Assembly: GCA_017516885.1 (NCBI GenBank) | Contig: JAFXAR010000010.1 | Span: 1 to 49,989, forward strand | From: Bacteroidaceae bacterium | Lineage (GTDB): Bacteria; Bacteroidota; Bacteroidia; Bacteroidales; Bacteroidaceae | Direction of reading: 5' to 3' | DNA: 49,989 nt | In this document: piece after piece, positions 41,565 through 49,931 of the stretch | How the letters are laid out: every line of letters begins with the position of its first letter | Numbering within the stretch: the first letter of the stretch is position 1 | The notes under the pieces: generated by a model | The model's input: the letters and a program-made list of their open reading frames with translations, nothing else | Told to the model about the DNA's origin: nothing | Databases searched by the model: none | Position numbers and translations under genes: made by a program

Positions 41565-43967
41565 TTAAAATAATCCTCCAATGGTGTACACGGCAAATCC
41601 CGCAATCCATGCCACAGCCGTGTTGTAGACAATGGAGAAGAGTGCCCACTTGCGGCTGCCTGTTTCGCTTGCAATTGTTGCAATTGTTGCAATGCAAGGG
41701 AAGAAAAGCAGAATGAATACCATGAATGCAGTTGCCGAACGCGGTGTAAAGTCGCCCGAACTTCTGAGATTCTCCCTTATATCCTGTTCCGAATCGCTGC
41801 TGTAAAGTACGCCCAATGTGCTCACTACAAGTTCCTTTGCCGGAATGCTTGTGATAAGTGCGATGCTTGAGCGCCAGTTCTGCCCCAATGGCGCGAGTGC
41901 CGGCTCAACTGCATGTCCTATCATGGCAATGAACGAATTCTCGTTTATGCTCTCTCCGGTTTCAGACGCGTTCTGTTCAGTCTGCTGTTTCTCAAGGCCT
42001 TGCTCATCGGGGCGCGGGTAATAGCTCAAGAACCATATTACAATTGTTGAGAGCAGTATTATTGTACCTATCTTCTTTATGTACTGTGCGCATTTCTCCC
42101 ACATGTGGCGCATGGTTGCTCTCATAGTAGGCCAGCGGTAGGGCGGCAGCTCCATTACAAACGGAGTCTCGTCCTTTGGGAACTTGAACAGGCGCAACAG
42201 TCTTGCCGTGGCTATGGCTACTGCAATGCCAAGCAGATACAGCGCTATAAGTACCGTTGGAGCATGACTTGGGAAGAATGCCCCGGCAAAAAGTATCATT
42301 ACAGGCAGACGCGCGCTGCACGACATAAATGGGGTTACAATGATTGTTATAAGCCTGCTGCTGCGGCTTTCTATGGTGCGGGCTGCCATAATGGCCGGCA
42401 CGTTGCACCCGAAGCCCATGAGCATGGGAATGAACGATTTTCCATGCAGTCCCATTTTATGCATGAGCCTGTCCATTATAAATGCTGCGCGCGCCATGTA
42501 GCCCGAATCCTCCATAAGCGATATTATGAGGTAGAGTATAAGTATTTGGGGGATAAAAACGGCAACGCTTCCCACTCCTCCTATAATTCCGTTTATTACA
42601 AGGTCCTGCATTGCCCCTTCGGGTATAATGCCCGATGCCAGGCCGCCCAGCCAGCCGAACAGGTTTTCAATCCACTCCTGCGGGTATGCGCCAAGAAGGA
42701 ATACGGCGCTGAACATTGCCCACATTACAAAAATGAATATGGGAAATCCCAGCCATCTGTTTGCCACAAGACGGTCAATGCTGCGTGTTTTCTTCAGCGT
42801 GTCCTTGTTTCCGGGCTTGTAGGTCTCCTGCAATGCTCCGTTTATGAATCCGTATTTAGCGTCGCTTATGGCTGTTTCAATATCTATTCCCATCTGCAGC
42901 AGCACCGTCTTGCGCCCTTTTTCGGCAATATGCTGCCAGCGCGGCAGTCCCATTGTGTTTTTCAGCTGCAGGGTTGCCTCCTTGTCGCCCTCAAGCAATT
43001 TCAGTGCCCAATAGCGTACAGGGAACTGCTGTGGCAGGTCATCGGCCTTGTGCAGTTCGGCCGACAGAGGTTCAATCTGTTTCTCAATTATGCTGCCGTA
43101 GTTTATATGAATGTGGCGTATTGTGCTGTTCTTTCCCTCAAAAAGCTCTATGATTGTGTCAAGAAGCTTGTCAAGCCCCTTGCCGTTCTTTGCTACAGTG
43201 GGAATCATGGGCACTCCCATCATTCCTCCCAAGTGCTCGTAATCTATTACCGCACCGCTTGCAAGCAGCTCGTCGTACATGTTAAGTGCAACAACCGTGC
43301 GCAGGTTCATGTCAATGAGCTCCGTGGTGAGATAGAGATTGCGCTCCAGGTTCGATGCAACTACCGAATTTATGATTACGTCGGGGATTTTCTCAAAAAG
43401 ATGCCTGCGCACATATACCTCCTCGGGCGAATATGCGGCAATGGAATATGTTCCGGGAAGGTCGGTAAGGTTAATTCTGTAGCCTTTGTAGTTGAAACTT
43501 CCTGTTTTTGCGTCAATGGTTACTCCGCTGTAGTTGCCCACATGCTCGTTCTGGTTTGCGAGCGCATTGAATATTGAGGTTTTACCGCTGTTGGGGTTTC
43601 CCACAAGTGCTACATTTATCACGTTGTTGCGGCGGGTGGATATTTTCTTGAGCATGCAGCTTGTGCAGTTGCTGCCGCTGCATCCTTCGCATATCGACAG
43701 GCTGGTAAATGTTGGTGCAGGGCCAAGCTCCTTGCGTGCTTCCTCTTCGGGCAGCACTTCTATCATGGCAGCTTCACTGCGGCGCAAAAGCACGTCGTAA
43801 CCCATGACGTGGTACTTTACAGGGTCGTGCATTGGAGAGTCGAGTACCGATTTCACCTTTTCGCCCCTGATGAAGCCCATTTCCATTATGCGCTTGCGGA
43901 ATCCTCCGTGTCCCGACAGGCGTACAATGACTGCAGTTTCGCCGTTTTTAAGTTCAGATAGTTTCAT
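41565..43967 (-). CDS. feoB: FeoA-FeoB fusion, ferrous iron transporter
   Basis: 800 residues from the ATG at 43967. Residues 1-75 are FeoA (SH3-like: KLSELKNGETAVIVRLSG). A linker with C93-x2-C96-x4-C101-x2-C104 follows, then the GTPase with G1 GNPNSGKTS (123-131) and a membrane domain with two Gate regions (e.g. GFGCNVPAIMAARTIES). The longer frame from 43988 lies inside the -7 box, so the shorter start is right. FeoB moves Fe2+ inward. It is the first gene of an operon with the hemerythrin, the regulator and MsrC. FeoA-FeoB fusions are normal for this phylum. Confidence 0.95.
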   Translation of the reverse strand: MKLSELKNGETAVIVRLSGHGGFRKRIMEMGFIRGEKVKSVLDSPMHDPVKYHVMGYDVLLRRSEAAMIEVLPEEEARKELGPAPTFTSLSICEGCSGSNCTSCMLKKISTRRNNVINVALVGNPNSGKTSIFNALANQNEHVGNYSGVTIDAKTGSFNYKGYRINLTDLPGTYSIAAYSPEEVYVRRHLFEKIPDVIINSVVASNLERNLYLTTELIDMNLRTVVALNMYDELLASGAVIDYEHLGGMMGVPMIPTVAKNGKGLDKLLDTIIELFEGKNSTIRHIHINYGSIIEKQIEPLSAELHKADDLPQQFPVRYWALKLLEGDKEATLQLKNTMGLPRWQHIAEKGRKTVLLQMGIDIETAISDAKYGFINGALQETYKPGNKDTLKKTRSIDRLVANRWLGFPIFIFVMWAMFSAVFLLGAYPQEWIENLFGWLGGLASGIIPEGAMQDLVINGIIGGVGSVAVFIPQILILYLIISLMEDSGYMARAAFIMDRLMHKMGLHGKSFIPMLMGFGCNVPAIMAARTIESRSSRLITIIVTPFMSCSARLPVMILFAGAFFPSHAPTVLIALYLLGIAVAIATARLLRLFKFPKDETPFVMELPPYRWPTMRATMRHMWEKCAQYIKKIGTIILLSTIVIWFLSYYPRPDEQGLEKQQTEQNASETGESINENSFIAMIGHAVEPALAPLGQNWRSSIALITSIPAKELVVSTLGVLYSSDSEQDIRENLRSSGDFTPRSATAFMVFILLFFPCIATIATIASETGSRKWALFSIVYNTAVAWIAGFAVYTIGGLF

Positions 43968-43985
43968 TTTTTTATTTTTGCGTAG

Positions 43986-44016
43986 CAAAAATAGTTCACT
44001 TTTGTCTATCAGGCAA
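43986..44016 (-). promoter_or_regulatory. Promoter of the feoAB operon
   Basis: On the minus strand TATTTTTG (43993-43986), a 19-bp spacer and TTGC (44016-44013) as -33. It decides the FeoAB start at 43967. No Fur-like box was recognised. Confidence 0.6.
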
Positions 44017-44122
44017 TAGTTGCTTTTTATAAAATGTGGCCTGTTTGTAGTTATTTGTAGTGATTGGGCGAAAATGGAAATATGTTGTTACTGAAAAAGC
44101 GGATTTTCATGATATTTTATGA

Positions 44123-44153
44123 TTGTGGTGCTTTTATGTTTCATATATTTTTG
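44123..44153 (+). promoter_or_regulatory. Promoter of a possible small RNA
   Basis: TTGT (44123-44126), a 19-bp spacer and TATTTTTG (44146-44153) resemble a full promoter, yet no coding gene follows on this strand. Confidence 0.5.
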
Positions 44154-44157
44154 CATC

Positions 44158-44290
44158 GTGGGAACAAGATACTTCCTGCATGAATAAACCGAACAAATGA
44201 ATTGTATTATCCGTGTCGTGTGACTGCGGTTGCATCACAGGCAGAAATGACAGAGGAGGACGTTTTAAGCCGGCGTTCTCCTCTGTCTCT
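44158..44290 (+). ncRNA. Candidate small RNA between feoAB and the 44394 gene
   Basis: Starting about 7 bp after the promoter, the stretch contains a hairpin TGTGA(C)TGC-GGTT-GCATCACA near 44219-44237. It ends with a longer stem, GACAGAGGAGGAC (44249-44261) with GTTCTCCTCTGTC (44275-44287), 13 bp with one G-U pair. It matches no RNA family known to me. No long open frame exists; two tiny frames (6 and 17 codons) are probably chance. The gap 43968-44393 otherwise holds the feoAB promoter and AT-rich sequence. Confidence 0.35.
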
Positions 44291-44393
44291 ATCTAATTAG
44301 TTGTCAGTAATAAATGCCGGCGGTGCTTTTGTCTTTTTTGAATTGCTTATTAACTTAAACCTTTAGGCTTCTGCCGGCATTTTACAGGCTGTT

Positions 44394-44786
44394 TCAGTCT
44401 GCAATGAGTGCAATGAGTGCTGCAAGGCTCACTACTGTTGCCGCTACGTTTGCCGCATCGTTGCTGCAATAAACCTTTCTTGGCGGCGGTGGCGGGAGCG
44501 GGCGTGGTGCAGGACGGTTTATTACTACCGGTGGCTTGGGGCGCTGCGGTCTGCCTGCCACAACAACCGGCCTGTTGTTCTTGCCGGGCTTGCCGGCATT
44601 AAAGCTATATTTCCTGTCTCTGTTGTCATTCTTCTTATTCTTGCCCTGCTTGAAATCCTTGCCGTTGCCCTTCTTGTTGTTCCTGTTCTCTACTTTAGGT
44701 TTGGCATTCTTGTTGTTCTGAGCCATAATCTGTGCAGGCATAAGCATTCCGCCTATCAACGCTGCAATAATCATCATCTTCTTCAT
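44394..44786 (-). CDS. Small secreted basic, proline-rich protein of unknown function
   Basis: 130 residues. A signal peptide (MKKMMIIAALIGGMLMPAQIMAQ) is followed by an Asn/Lys/Gly-rich disordered part (residues 24-65, e.g. NRNNKKGNGKDF), then a proline-rich part (PPVVINRPAPRPLPPPPPR) and a hydrophobic C-terminal stretch (NVAATVVSLAALIALIAD). The latter could be a membrane tail. I recognise no domain. It has its own promoter (44836-44866). It may be an envelope-associated protein; the high positive charge suggests binding to an anionic polymer. Confidence 0.7.
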   Translation of the reverse strand: MKKMMIIAALIGGMLMPAQIMAQNNKNAKPKVENRNNKKGNGKDFKQGKNKKNDNRDRKYSFNAGKPGKNNRPVVVAGRPQRPKPPVVINRPAPRPLPPPPPRKVYCSNDAANVAATVVSLAALIALIAD

Positions 44787-44835
44787 AGTCGTAATCTTTA
44801 ATTGTTAAACCTGTTCTTTATCTCTTTGTCTGTCG

Positions 44836-44866
44836 CAAAGGTATGGGCATAAAATTCCCCCTGCAA
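44836..44866 (-). promoter_or_regulatory. Promoter of the 44394-44786 gene
   Basis: TACCTTTG (44843-44836), a 19-bp spacer and TTGC (44866-44863) on the minus strand. The -33 element lies inside the left arm of the terminator at 44853-44897. Confidence 0.6.
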
Positions 44867-44897
44867 CGTATATTTCCTATTCGTTGCAGGGGGAATT
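44853..44897 (-). terminator. Terminator of the sialic acid operon
   Basis: AATTCCCCCTGCAACG (44853-44868) and CGTTGCAGGGGGAATT (44882-44897) are perfect complements, 16 bp, with a 13-nt loop. On the minus strand the stem is followed by TTAT after the closing AATT. It lies 55 bp after the symporter stop. Confidence 0.8.
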
Positions 44898-44952
44898 CCT
44901 AAACTGGCAGGGAGTTTCCCGCTTCTATGGCGTCCCGGGCAGGGTGTTTTGA

Positions 44953-47493
44953 TTATAGTTGCTCTTTACACTCCTTTGGGCTTGAAAAGAGCGAGAGCAG
45001 CCATGCTACAATAACGCTTGCCGCTATGCCGGTTGCTCCAAACAGAAGGAAGTTGGCATCGGTGTATGCGCTCATGAGGAATACTACTGCCTCTCCGGCA
45101 ACAAATCCGGCAAGTGCGGAATAACCTCTGACACGTTTCATGAACACCGCCATAAAGAACAGTCCTCCCAGTCCGCTTGTAAGCAGTCCTAATATCTCGT
45201 TGAAGAAATCAAGGAACGACTGTATATCCCATGTAGCCATGAACAGGGCAAGCAGCAGGCCTGTCATGCCGCTCACAACCGATGCCCAACGGGCAACTGA
45301 TACCAATTCCGAATCGGTTGTGGAACGGCGGAAACGCTTCCAGAAGTCAATGGAGAATGCCGTTGCCACACTGTTGATGTTGCTTGAGATTGTACTCATG
45401 GTAGCTGCGAAGATGGCTGCAATGAGAGCGCCTGCCACGCCGGCAGGCATTTGGCTCATCATAAAGAATGGGAAAATTGCATCAGACTGTCCCATTGTTA
45501 CGTCAAGTTCCGTTGGGTGGGTTTTGTAGAATGTGTAAAGGCATGTGCCAATCATGTAGAATACTACAGACACGAACACGCTCATCAAACCATTGACCAG
45601 TATGCCTCGGCCGGCAGACTTTTCATTCGGGGTGGTCATGTATCGCTGTATGACAGTCTGGTCCGAAGTGTAAGAAATCAGGTTGTTTGCCAAGCCTCCA
45701 AGTATAATAACCCACCATGTGGCTTGTGACCAGGTGCTGCTCCAGTCGAACAGCCGCAGCTTGTCATTCTCCAGGGCAATTTCAATGCATCCGCTTATTC
45801 CGCCTTCAGTACCCATGGCCAGGAATATCACAGCAAATATTGCGCCGAATACAAGTATCAGGCCTTGCACTACATCGCCCCAAATAACGGCTTCTACACC
45901 GCCCATAGTGCAGTAGATGATTGTAACCAGGCCCATTAGCACAATGCACAGATAGATGTCAATGCCGGTTACGGCAGTAAGGGCCAATGAGGGGAGATAG
46001 AGCACAATTGCCATACGCACAATCATGAATACTGAGAAGAATGTTGAGGCCAGCATGCGGGTAAACAGATTGAAGCGCAGCTCCAATATCTCGTAGGCGC
46101 TGGTAACATTGAGTTTGCGGAAGTAGGGGAGATAGTATTTGATGACTGGAAAGCTGATTAGCAATATCATCCACAGCATAGGGTAGTATGTCCAGTCAGT
46201 AGCGTATGCTTTTGCCGGAATGGTCATATATGTTATGGCGGAGAGCATTGTGGCGTATATGCTTATACCGGCTGCCCACCATGGAATGCGGCCGCCTCCC
46301 TTGAAAAAGTCGTCGCTGCCGTTCTCCTTGCGCATAAAGTAGAAGCCCATGCCTAACATGGCTATAAGATAGATTGCAAGGATTGTCCAGTTGAGCCATC
46401 CGAAGTTCTTGTCGTTGGCCACTTCAATCTGTGTCACGCCGGTACTGCGCACTCCGGGCTTCAGCTCGCCGCCGCTGTAAATCCAGTTATTCTTATTTTG
46501 GTTTGGGGTAAGGCAGGCACCGGCACGGGCCAGCAGACTGTCACCGGGCAACAGTCCCCATGAGTCGGTTATTGTATGATAGGTAAGCACATCTTCACGG
46601 AACTTGTACCAATCGGGTTCGTGGCGCAGATACATGCTGTCCTGCTCTCCTGCAATGGCGCTGAGGAATATGTCGTGGTCAACGCCGCCAAAGAACAGTA
46701 CATGGCTGTAGCCTACAGAACCGCATGTGCTGCCCACAATGGCCTGTATATGCTGCTCCTGCTTACCGTTTACGGTTTTGCCTGTTCTTGCAAGTGCCGG
46801 CGAGGTGCGTTTCCATTGTGCAGGAGTTACACCGCCTTTCTTAAGCTCGGCAATGGGAATGTATACGCCATCGGTATGTATAATGGCTTTCTGAACGTCA
46901 CTCTTGGGCTGGTATCCGCCAAAGAGAAAAAGGGCGTAGCCAGTGGCTGTATTCTGTACAGCCATGCAGGGTTGAAGGCGGCATGCGTCGGGCAGTGCGG
47001 CCACGGTGCTCCATGATTCTCCCTCATTGGGGTAGGGTATTGCAAACACATCCCTGTTGGGGATGCCATTTGTCTCTCCTCCGGCAACCCATACCATGCC
47101 GTTGCAGTATGTGGCGGCAAAGTTGTCCAGAGCCTTGGGCAAGGAGGCAAATGGTGTTGATTTGCCATCTGTGCCATTGATGTGCATGCATTCGCCAAGA
47201 GAGGATTTTTCATCCATCCCGCCTATGTATAGAAAACCATCGGGCACTTGCACGCTTGCTCCATAGGCACGCGGGTAGTACACCTTCTCTCCGCCGTCAG
47301 CGCATGGAATGCCTGGGAAATTGCAGCCTCCCCAAGTGGTCAGCTTCCCATTTGCCATGCCGGCATAATGGCCTGAGACTGCTTTGTCCAAAGGGGTGCT
47401 TGGCGATACGGTAATCCTGTTCTGAGCCGTGCATAGCATGGTGCAGAAGAGAAGTATCAGTGAAAGATGTTTTTTCATGGACATGTTTTTCAT
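44953..47493 (-). CDS. Kelch-type sialic acid mutarotase fused to sodium:solute symporter
   Basis: 846 residues. A signal or anchor helix starts the protein (KKHLSLILLFCTMLCTAQ). Residues 25-355 form a kelch propeller similar to the NanM N-acetylneuraminate mutarotase (WGGCNFP, YIGGMDEKS, WVAGGETNG, FGGYQPKS, FFGGVDHD). Residues 365-846 are a sodium:solute symporter with about 13 helices, including GGVEAVIWGDVVQG and SDQTVIQRYM. The propeller would face the periplasm and convert alpha- to beta-sialic acid close to the transporter entrance. The start at 47493 overlaps the stop of the epimerase gene by 4 bp (ATGA); internal ATGs at 47484 and 47478 are possible. Confidence 0.9.
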   Translation of the reverse strand: MKNMSMKKHLSLILLFCTMLCTAQNRITVSPSTPLDKAVSGHYAGMANGKLTTWGGCNFPGIPCADGGEKVYYPRAYGASVQVPDGFLYIGGMDEKSSLGECMHINGTDGKSTPFASLPKALDNFAATYCNGMVWVAGGETNGIPNRDVFAIPYPNEGESWSTVAALPDACRLQPCMAVQNTATGYALFLFGGYQPKSDVQKAIIHTDGVYIPIAELKKGGVTPAQWKRTSPALARTGKTVNGKQEQHIQAIVGSTCGSVGYSHVLFFGGVDHDIFLSAIAGEQDSMYLRHEPDWYKFREDVLTYHTITDSWGLLPGDSLLARAGACLTPNQNKNNWIYSGGELKPGVRSTGVTQIEVANDKNFGWLNWTILAIYLIAMLGMGFYFMRKENGSDDFFKGGGRIPWWAAGISIYATMLSAITYMTIPAKAYATDWTYYPMLWMILLISFPVIKYYLPYFRKLNVTSAYEILELRFNLFTRMLASTFFSVFMIVRMAIVLYLPSLALTAVTGIDIYLCIVLMGLVTIIYCTMGGVEAVIWGDVVQGLILVFGAIFAVIFLAMGTEGGISGCIEIALENDKLRLFDWSSTWSQATWWVIILGGLANNLISYTSDQTVIQRYMTTPNEKSAGRGILVNGLMSVFVSVVFYMIGTCLYTFYKTHPTELDVTMGQSDAIFPFFMMSQMPAGVAGALIAAIFAATMSTISSNINSVATAFSIDFWKRFRRSTTDSELVSVARWASVVSGMTGLLLALFMATWDIQSFLDFFNEILGLLTSGLGGLFFMAVFMKRVRGYSALAGFVAGEAVVFLMSAYTDANFLLFGATGIAASVIVAWLLSLFSSPKECKEQL

Positions 47494-48665
47494 TTCGTCA
47501 ATATGTTACACAATTCAAACGATTTTATCATCATTCTTGGTATGTGGAAAGGTCCTTTGAAAATGTTGCCTTTGGCCGGTTGCGCCACTGTGCCGTCGCG
47601 GTGCAGATAACCGTACCATTCACCCTTTTCGGCATCGGGGAAGTGGGCGTATGTCCACTCGCTAATCTGTTTGTGCCAAATGAGATACTTGTCGTCGCCG
47701 GTTGCCTCGTAGGCATATAGGGTTGCAATTATTGCTTCGGTCTGCGGCCACCAGAATTTCATGTCCTGCGAATAGTCCTGGGGCGGCAGATTGCGGCAGT
47801 CGCGGAAATTGATTATGCCGCCGTACTGCTTGTCCCAGCCCCATTCCCATGACCAGTTAAGAATTTGCAGGGCCTGTGCTGTAATATCCTTGTCCCATCC
47901 GCGGTGCTTAGCCTCTTCGAGCAGGAACCACGCTGTTTCAATGCAGTGGCCGGGGTTGATTAGGCGGCCGTTAATGGTGTCAATGAATTCACCGTCTGGG
48001 CCTACAGTCTCAAGCAGCGCCTTGAATTCGGGTTTCATGAAATCCTTGAGCGATGCTATTGATTCGTCAATCTGCTTGTCAAGAACAGGGTCGCTAATGA
48101 CGTTGCGTATGCGTGATGCGGTGTTTATAAGAATCATCACAAGGGAGTGCCCCTTAGCCTGCATTGCCGGCAGATATTTGGGCTCCATGTAACTGGGTGT
48201 GGCAACAAACTTGCGTATATCCTTGAACAGTGCAAGAGCCTTTTCGGCATATTTCATGTCGCCTGACGCCTTGGCATACTCAGCCATTGCAATGGCGGCA
48301 AAGCTTTCCGAGAATACATAGCGGCGCTTGCGCAGCGGAGTGCCGTCGGCCATTACCTCAAAGTACATTCTGCCGTCACTGTCAAAGCAGTGCGCCTCAA
48401 TGAAATCTATTGTACTTTTTGCCGCAGCCAGCCACTCGGGATTCTTCTCCACTGTGTTATATGCAAAACTGCATACAAAGGCGAAGCGTCCCTGAAACCA
48501 TACCGACTTTGTGCTGTCAATAAGTGTGCCGTCACGGTCAACGCATGTATATACGCCGCCGTTTTCACGGTCAAGGCCATTCTTGAGCCAGAATGGCATA
48601 ATGTCATTTACAAGGTCATCGCGATATTTCTGCGACCAGCCTTCAAGGTATTCTTTCCAGTTCAT
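47490..48665 (-). CDS. N-acylglucosamine 2-epimerase (AGE/RenBP family)
   Basis: 391 residues forming an (alpha/alpha)6 barrel. Family marks include NGLDRENGGVYTCVDRDG at the start, GHCIETAWFLLEEAKHRG with the active His, and FHIPRMMIK near the end. The enzyme interconverts N-acetylmannosamine and N-acetylglucosamine. In Bacteroides this AGE-type protein serves as NanE for sialic acid breakdown. It follows the lyase gene by 52 bp and overlaps the symporter gene by 4 bp. Confidence 0.9.
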   Translation of the reverse strand: MNWKEYLEGWSQKYRDDLVNDIMPFWLKNGLDRENGGVYTCVDRDGTLIDSTKSVWFQGRFAFVCSFAYNTVEKNPEWLAAAKSTIDFIEAHCFDSDGRMYFEVMADGTPLRKRRYVFSESFAAIAMAEYAKASGDMKYAEKALALFKDIRKFVATPSYMEPKYLPAMQAKGHSLVMILINTASRIRNVISDPVLDKQIDESIASLKDFMKPEFKALLETVGPDGEFIDTINGRLINPGHCIETAWFLLEEAKHRGWDKDITAQALQILNWSWEWGWDKQYGGIINFRDCRNLPPQDYSQDMKFWWPQTEAIIATLYAYEATGDDKYLIWHKQISEWTYAHFPDAEKGEWYGYLHRDGTVAQPAKGNIFKGPFHIPRMMIKSFELCNILTK

Positions 48666-48717
48666 ATTAAAATAGAATGTCTTGCTGTTTTATGTTGTAT
48701 TATACGAGGGCTGTCTC

Positions 48718-49635
48718 TTAGAGCTTGTTGCAGCGCTCAAAGAAGTTGATAGCCTCAAGCTCCTTGCGCATTGCGGCCTCCTCCTCATCGGTCATATTCT
48801 GGAACGGAGTGCGGTTTTTGCCAAGGTCAAGGCCAATGAGCTTCATTATTCTCTTTCCGCCTACAATATTGCCGCGATAGTGGCAGATTACATTGATTAC
48901 CTCCTGCGAGAAGTTCTGCAACTCGCGAGCCTTCTCAAGGTCACCTGCATTCCAAGCGTCAATAATGCCGGCAAGGTTGCAGCCGTTGTAGTTTGTCGTT
49001 CCGCCAATTCCGCCCTGAGCGCCTCCCATTGCAAGGCAGGGGAGTATGGTCTCGTCCTGTCCGTGCAGCATGTCAAATTTACCGTTCTTGTAGAGGCGGC
49101 ACTGGTTGTATTCGTACAGGCTCTCGAATGTGTACTTTATGCCGGCGAAGTTAGGAATGCGGCCATCTACGGCCTCCAGGAATTTTACCATTGGAAGGAA
49201 TGCTCCGTTGAACGCCGGAATATGGTAGAAGTAGAATGGAAGCTCAGGGGCTGCCGATGCAATCTCCTCGCAATACTTCACAAGCTCCTCAACGCGTCCC
49301 ACCTTAGGGAACGGAGGCGCCATTGCGCCAATGCCGAATACACCCATCTTCTGTGCGTGCTCGGCCATGCGGCGGCTCGATTTTACACAAGTGCTGCCAA
49401 CGTGCACAATAATCTTGAATCCCTCAGGAGCTGCTGCAACCCACGCCTCGGTAAGCTTTATGCGCTCCTCTTCGGTAAGCATGTAGCCCTCGCCCGAAGA
49501 GCCGTTTATGAAAACTCCCTTCATGCCGTTCTTTGCAAGCATCTGCGCGTATGCAGGGATTGGTTCATAATTCACTTCGCCGTTTTCGTAAAATGGTGTG
49601 AACGGCGCATCAATTAGTCCAATAATCTTTTCCAT
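48718..49635 (-). CDS. nanA: N-acetylneuraminate lyase
   Basis: 305 residues of the DHDPS/NAL family. It splits N-acetylneuraminate to pyruvate and N-acetylmannosamine. The Schiff-base lysine is K167 (FAGIKYT), the catalytic Tyr is Y137 (FYFYHIP), and the carboxylate-binding GSSGE is at 45-49. Positions agree well with E. coli NanA. It is the first gene of the operon lyase - epimerase - mutarotase/symporter, and a promoter lies about 50 bp upstream. No sialidase or TonB receptor is in the window. Confidence 0.95.
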   Translation of the reverse strand: MEKIIGLIDAPFTPFYENGEVNYEPIPAYAQMLAKNGMKGVFINGSSGEGYMLTEEERIKLTEAWVAAAPEGFKIIVHVGSTCVKSSRRMAEHAQKMGVFGIGAMAPPFPKVGRVEELVKYCEEIASAAPELPFYFYHIPAFNGAFLPMVKFLEAVDGRIPNFAGIKYTFESLYEYNQCRLYKNGKFDMLHGQDETILPCLAMGGAQGGIGGTTNYNGCNLAGIIDAWNAGDLEKARELQNFSQEVINVICHYRGNIVGGKRIMKLIGLDLGKNRTPFQNMTDEEEAAMRKELEAINFFERCNKL

Positions 49636-49680
49636 AATATTTTTGTAATGATTTTAAGTGTCCTGTTCAGCAATATCATA

Positions 49681-49712
49681 CAAAAAAAAGAAAAATTATT
49701 GAAAATAGCAAA
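49681..49712 (-). promoter_or_regulatory. Promoter of the sialic acid operon
   Basis: On the minus strand TTTG (49712-49709), a 20-bp spacer and TTTTTTTG (49688-49681), one base from TAnnTTTG. The leader is about 40 nt. Confidence 0.4.
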
Positions 49713-49923
49713 TACAGATTCAAGAAAGAATGAATAAATAAATAGCTGTTAAACTTAACGGCTCAGTAGAAATTTACTGTGTGTAACGCAATTTTGGTAT
49801 AATAGAATTATTCGTTTTACCCTTAATCTGTTGTCTTTTATTCTCCTGCTTTCGTTCTATCACATACTTTTCATGACTGAAAAGATACTGTGTTAAAATC
49901 CAAAGAAAAATCAATATATTTTC

Positions 49924-49931
49924 TAACTTTG
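49924..49931 (+). promoter_or_regulatory. -7 box near the window end
   Basis: TAACTTTG matches the consensus, followed by CACACG. It probably drives a gene that lies outside the window. There is no clear -33. The rest of 49636-49989 is AT-rich and shows no gene. Confidence 0.45.

Noticed and set aside
42105-43577. Long open frame (490 codons) on the plus strand, antisense to feoAB
   Set aside because: It lies wholly inside a well-supported FeoAB gene, its translation is rich in Cys, His and Tyr without any domain, and it has no promoter. It is a shadow of the real gene.
43989-44120. Fur box before feoAB
   Set aside because: No sequence close to the 19-bp GATAAT-type palindrome was recognised in the promoter region.
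44248-44301. 17-codon open frame starting ATGACAGAGGAGGAC
   Set aside because: It coincides with a stable hairpin, has no homolog known to me and no sign of translation. It was kept only as part of the small RNA candidate.
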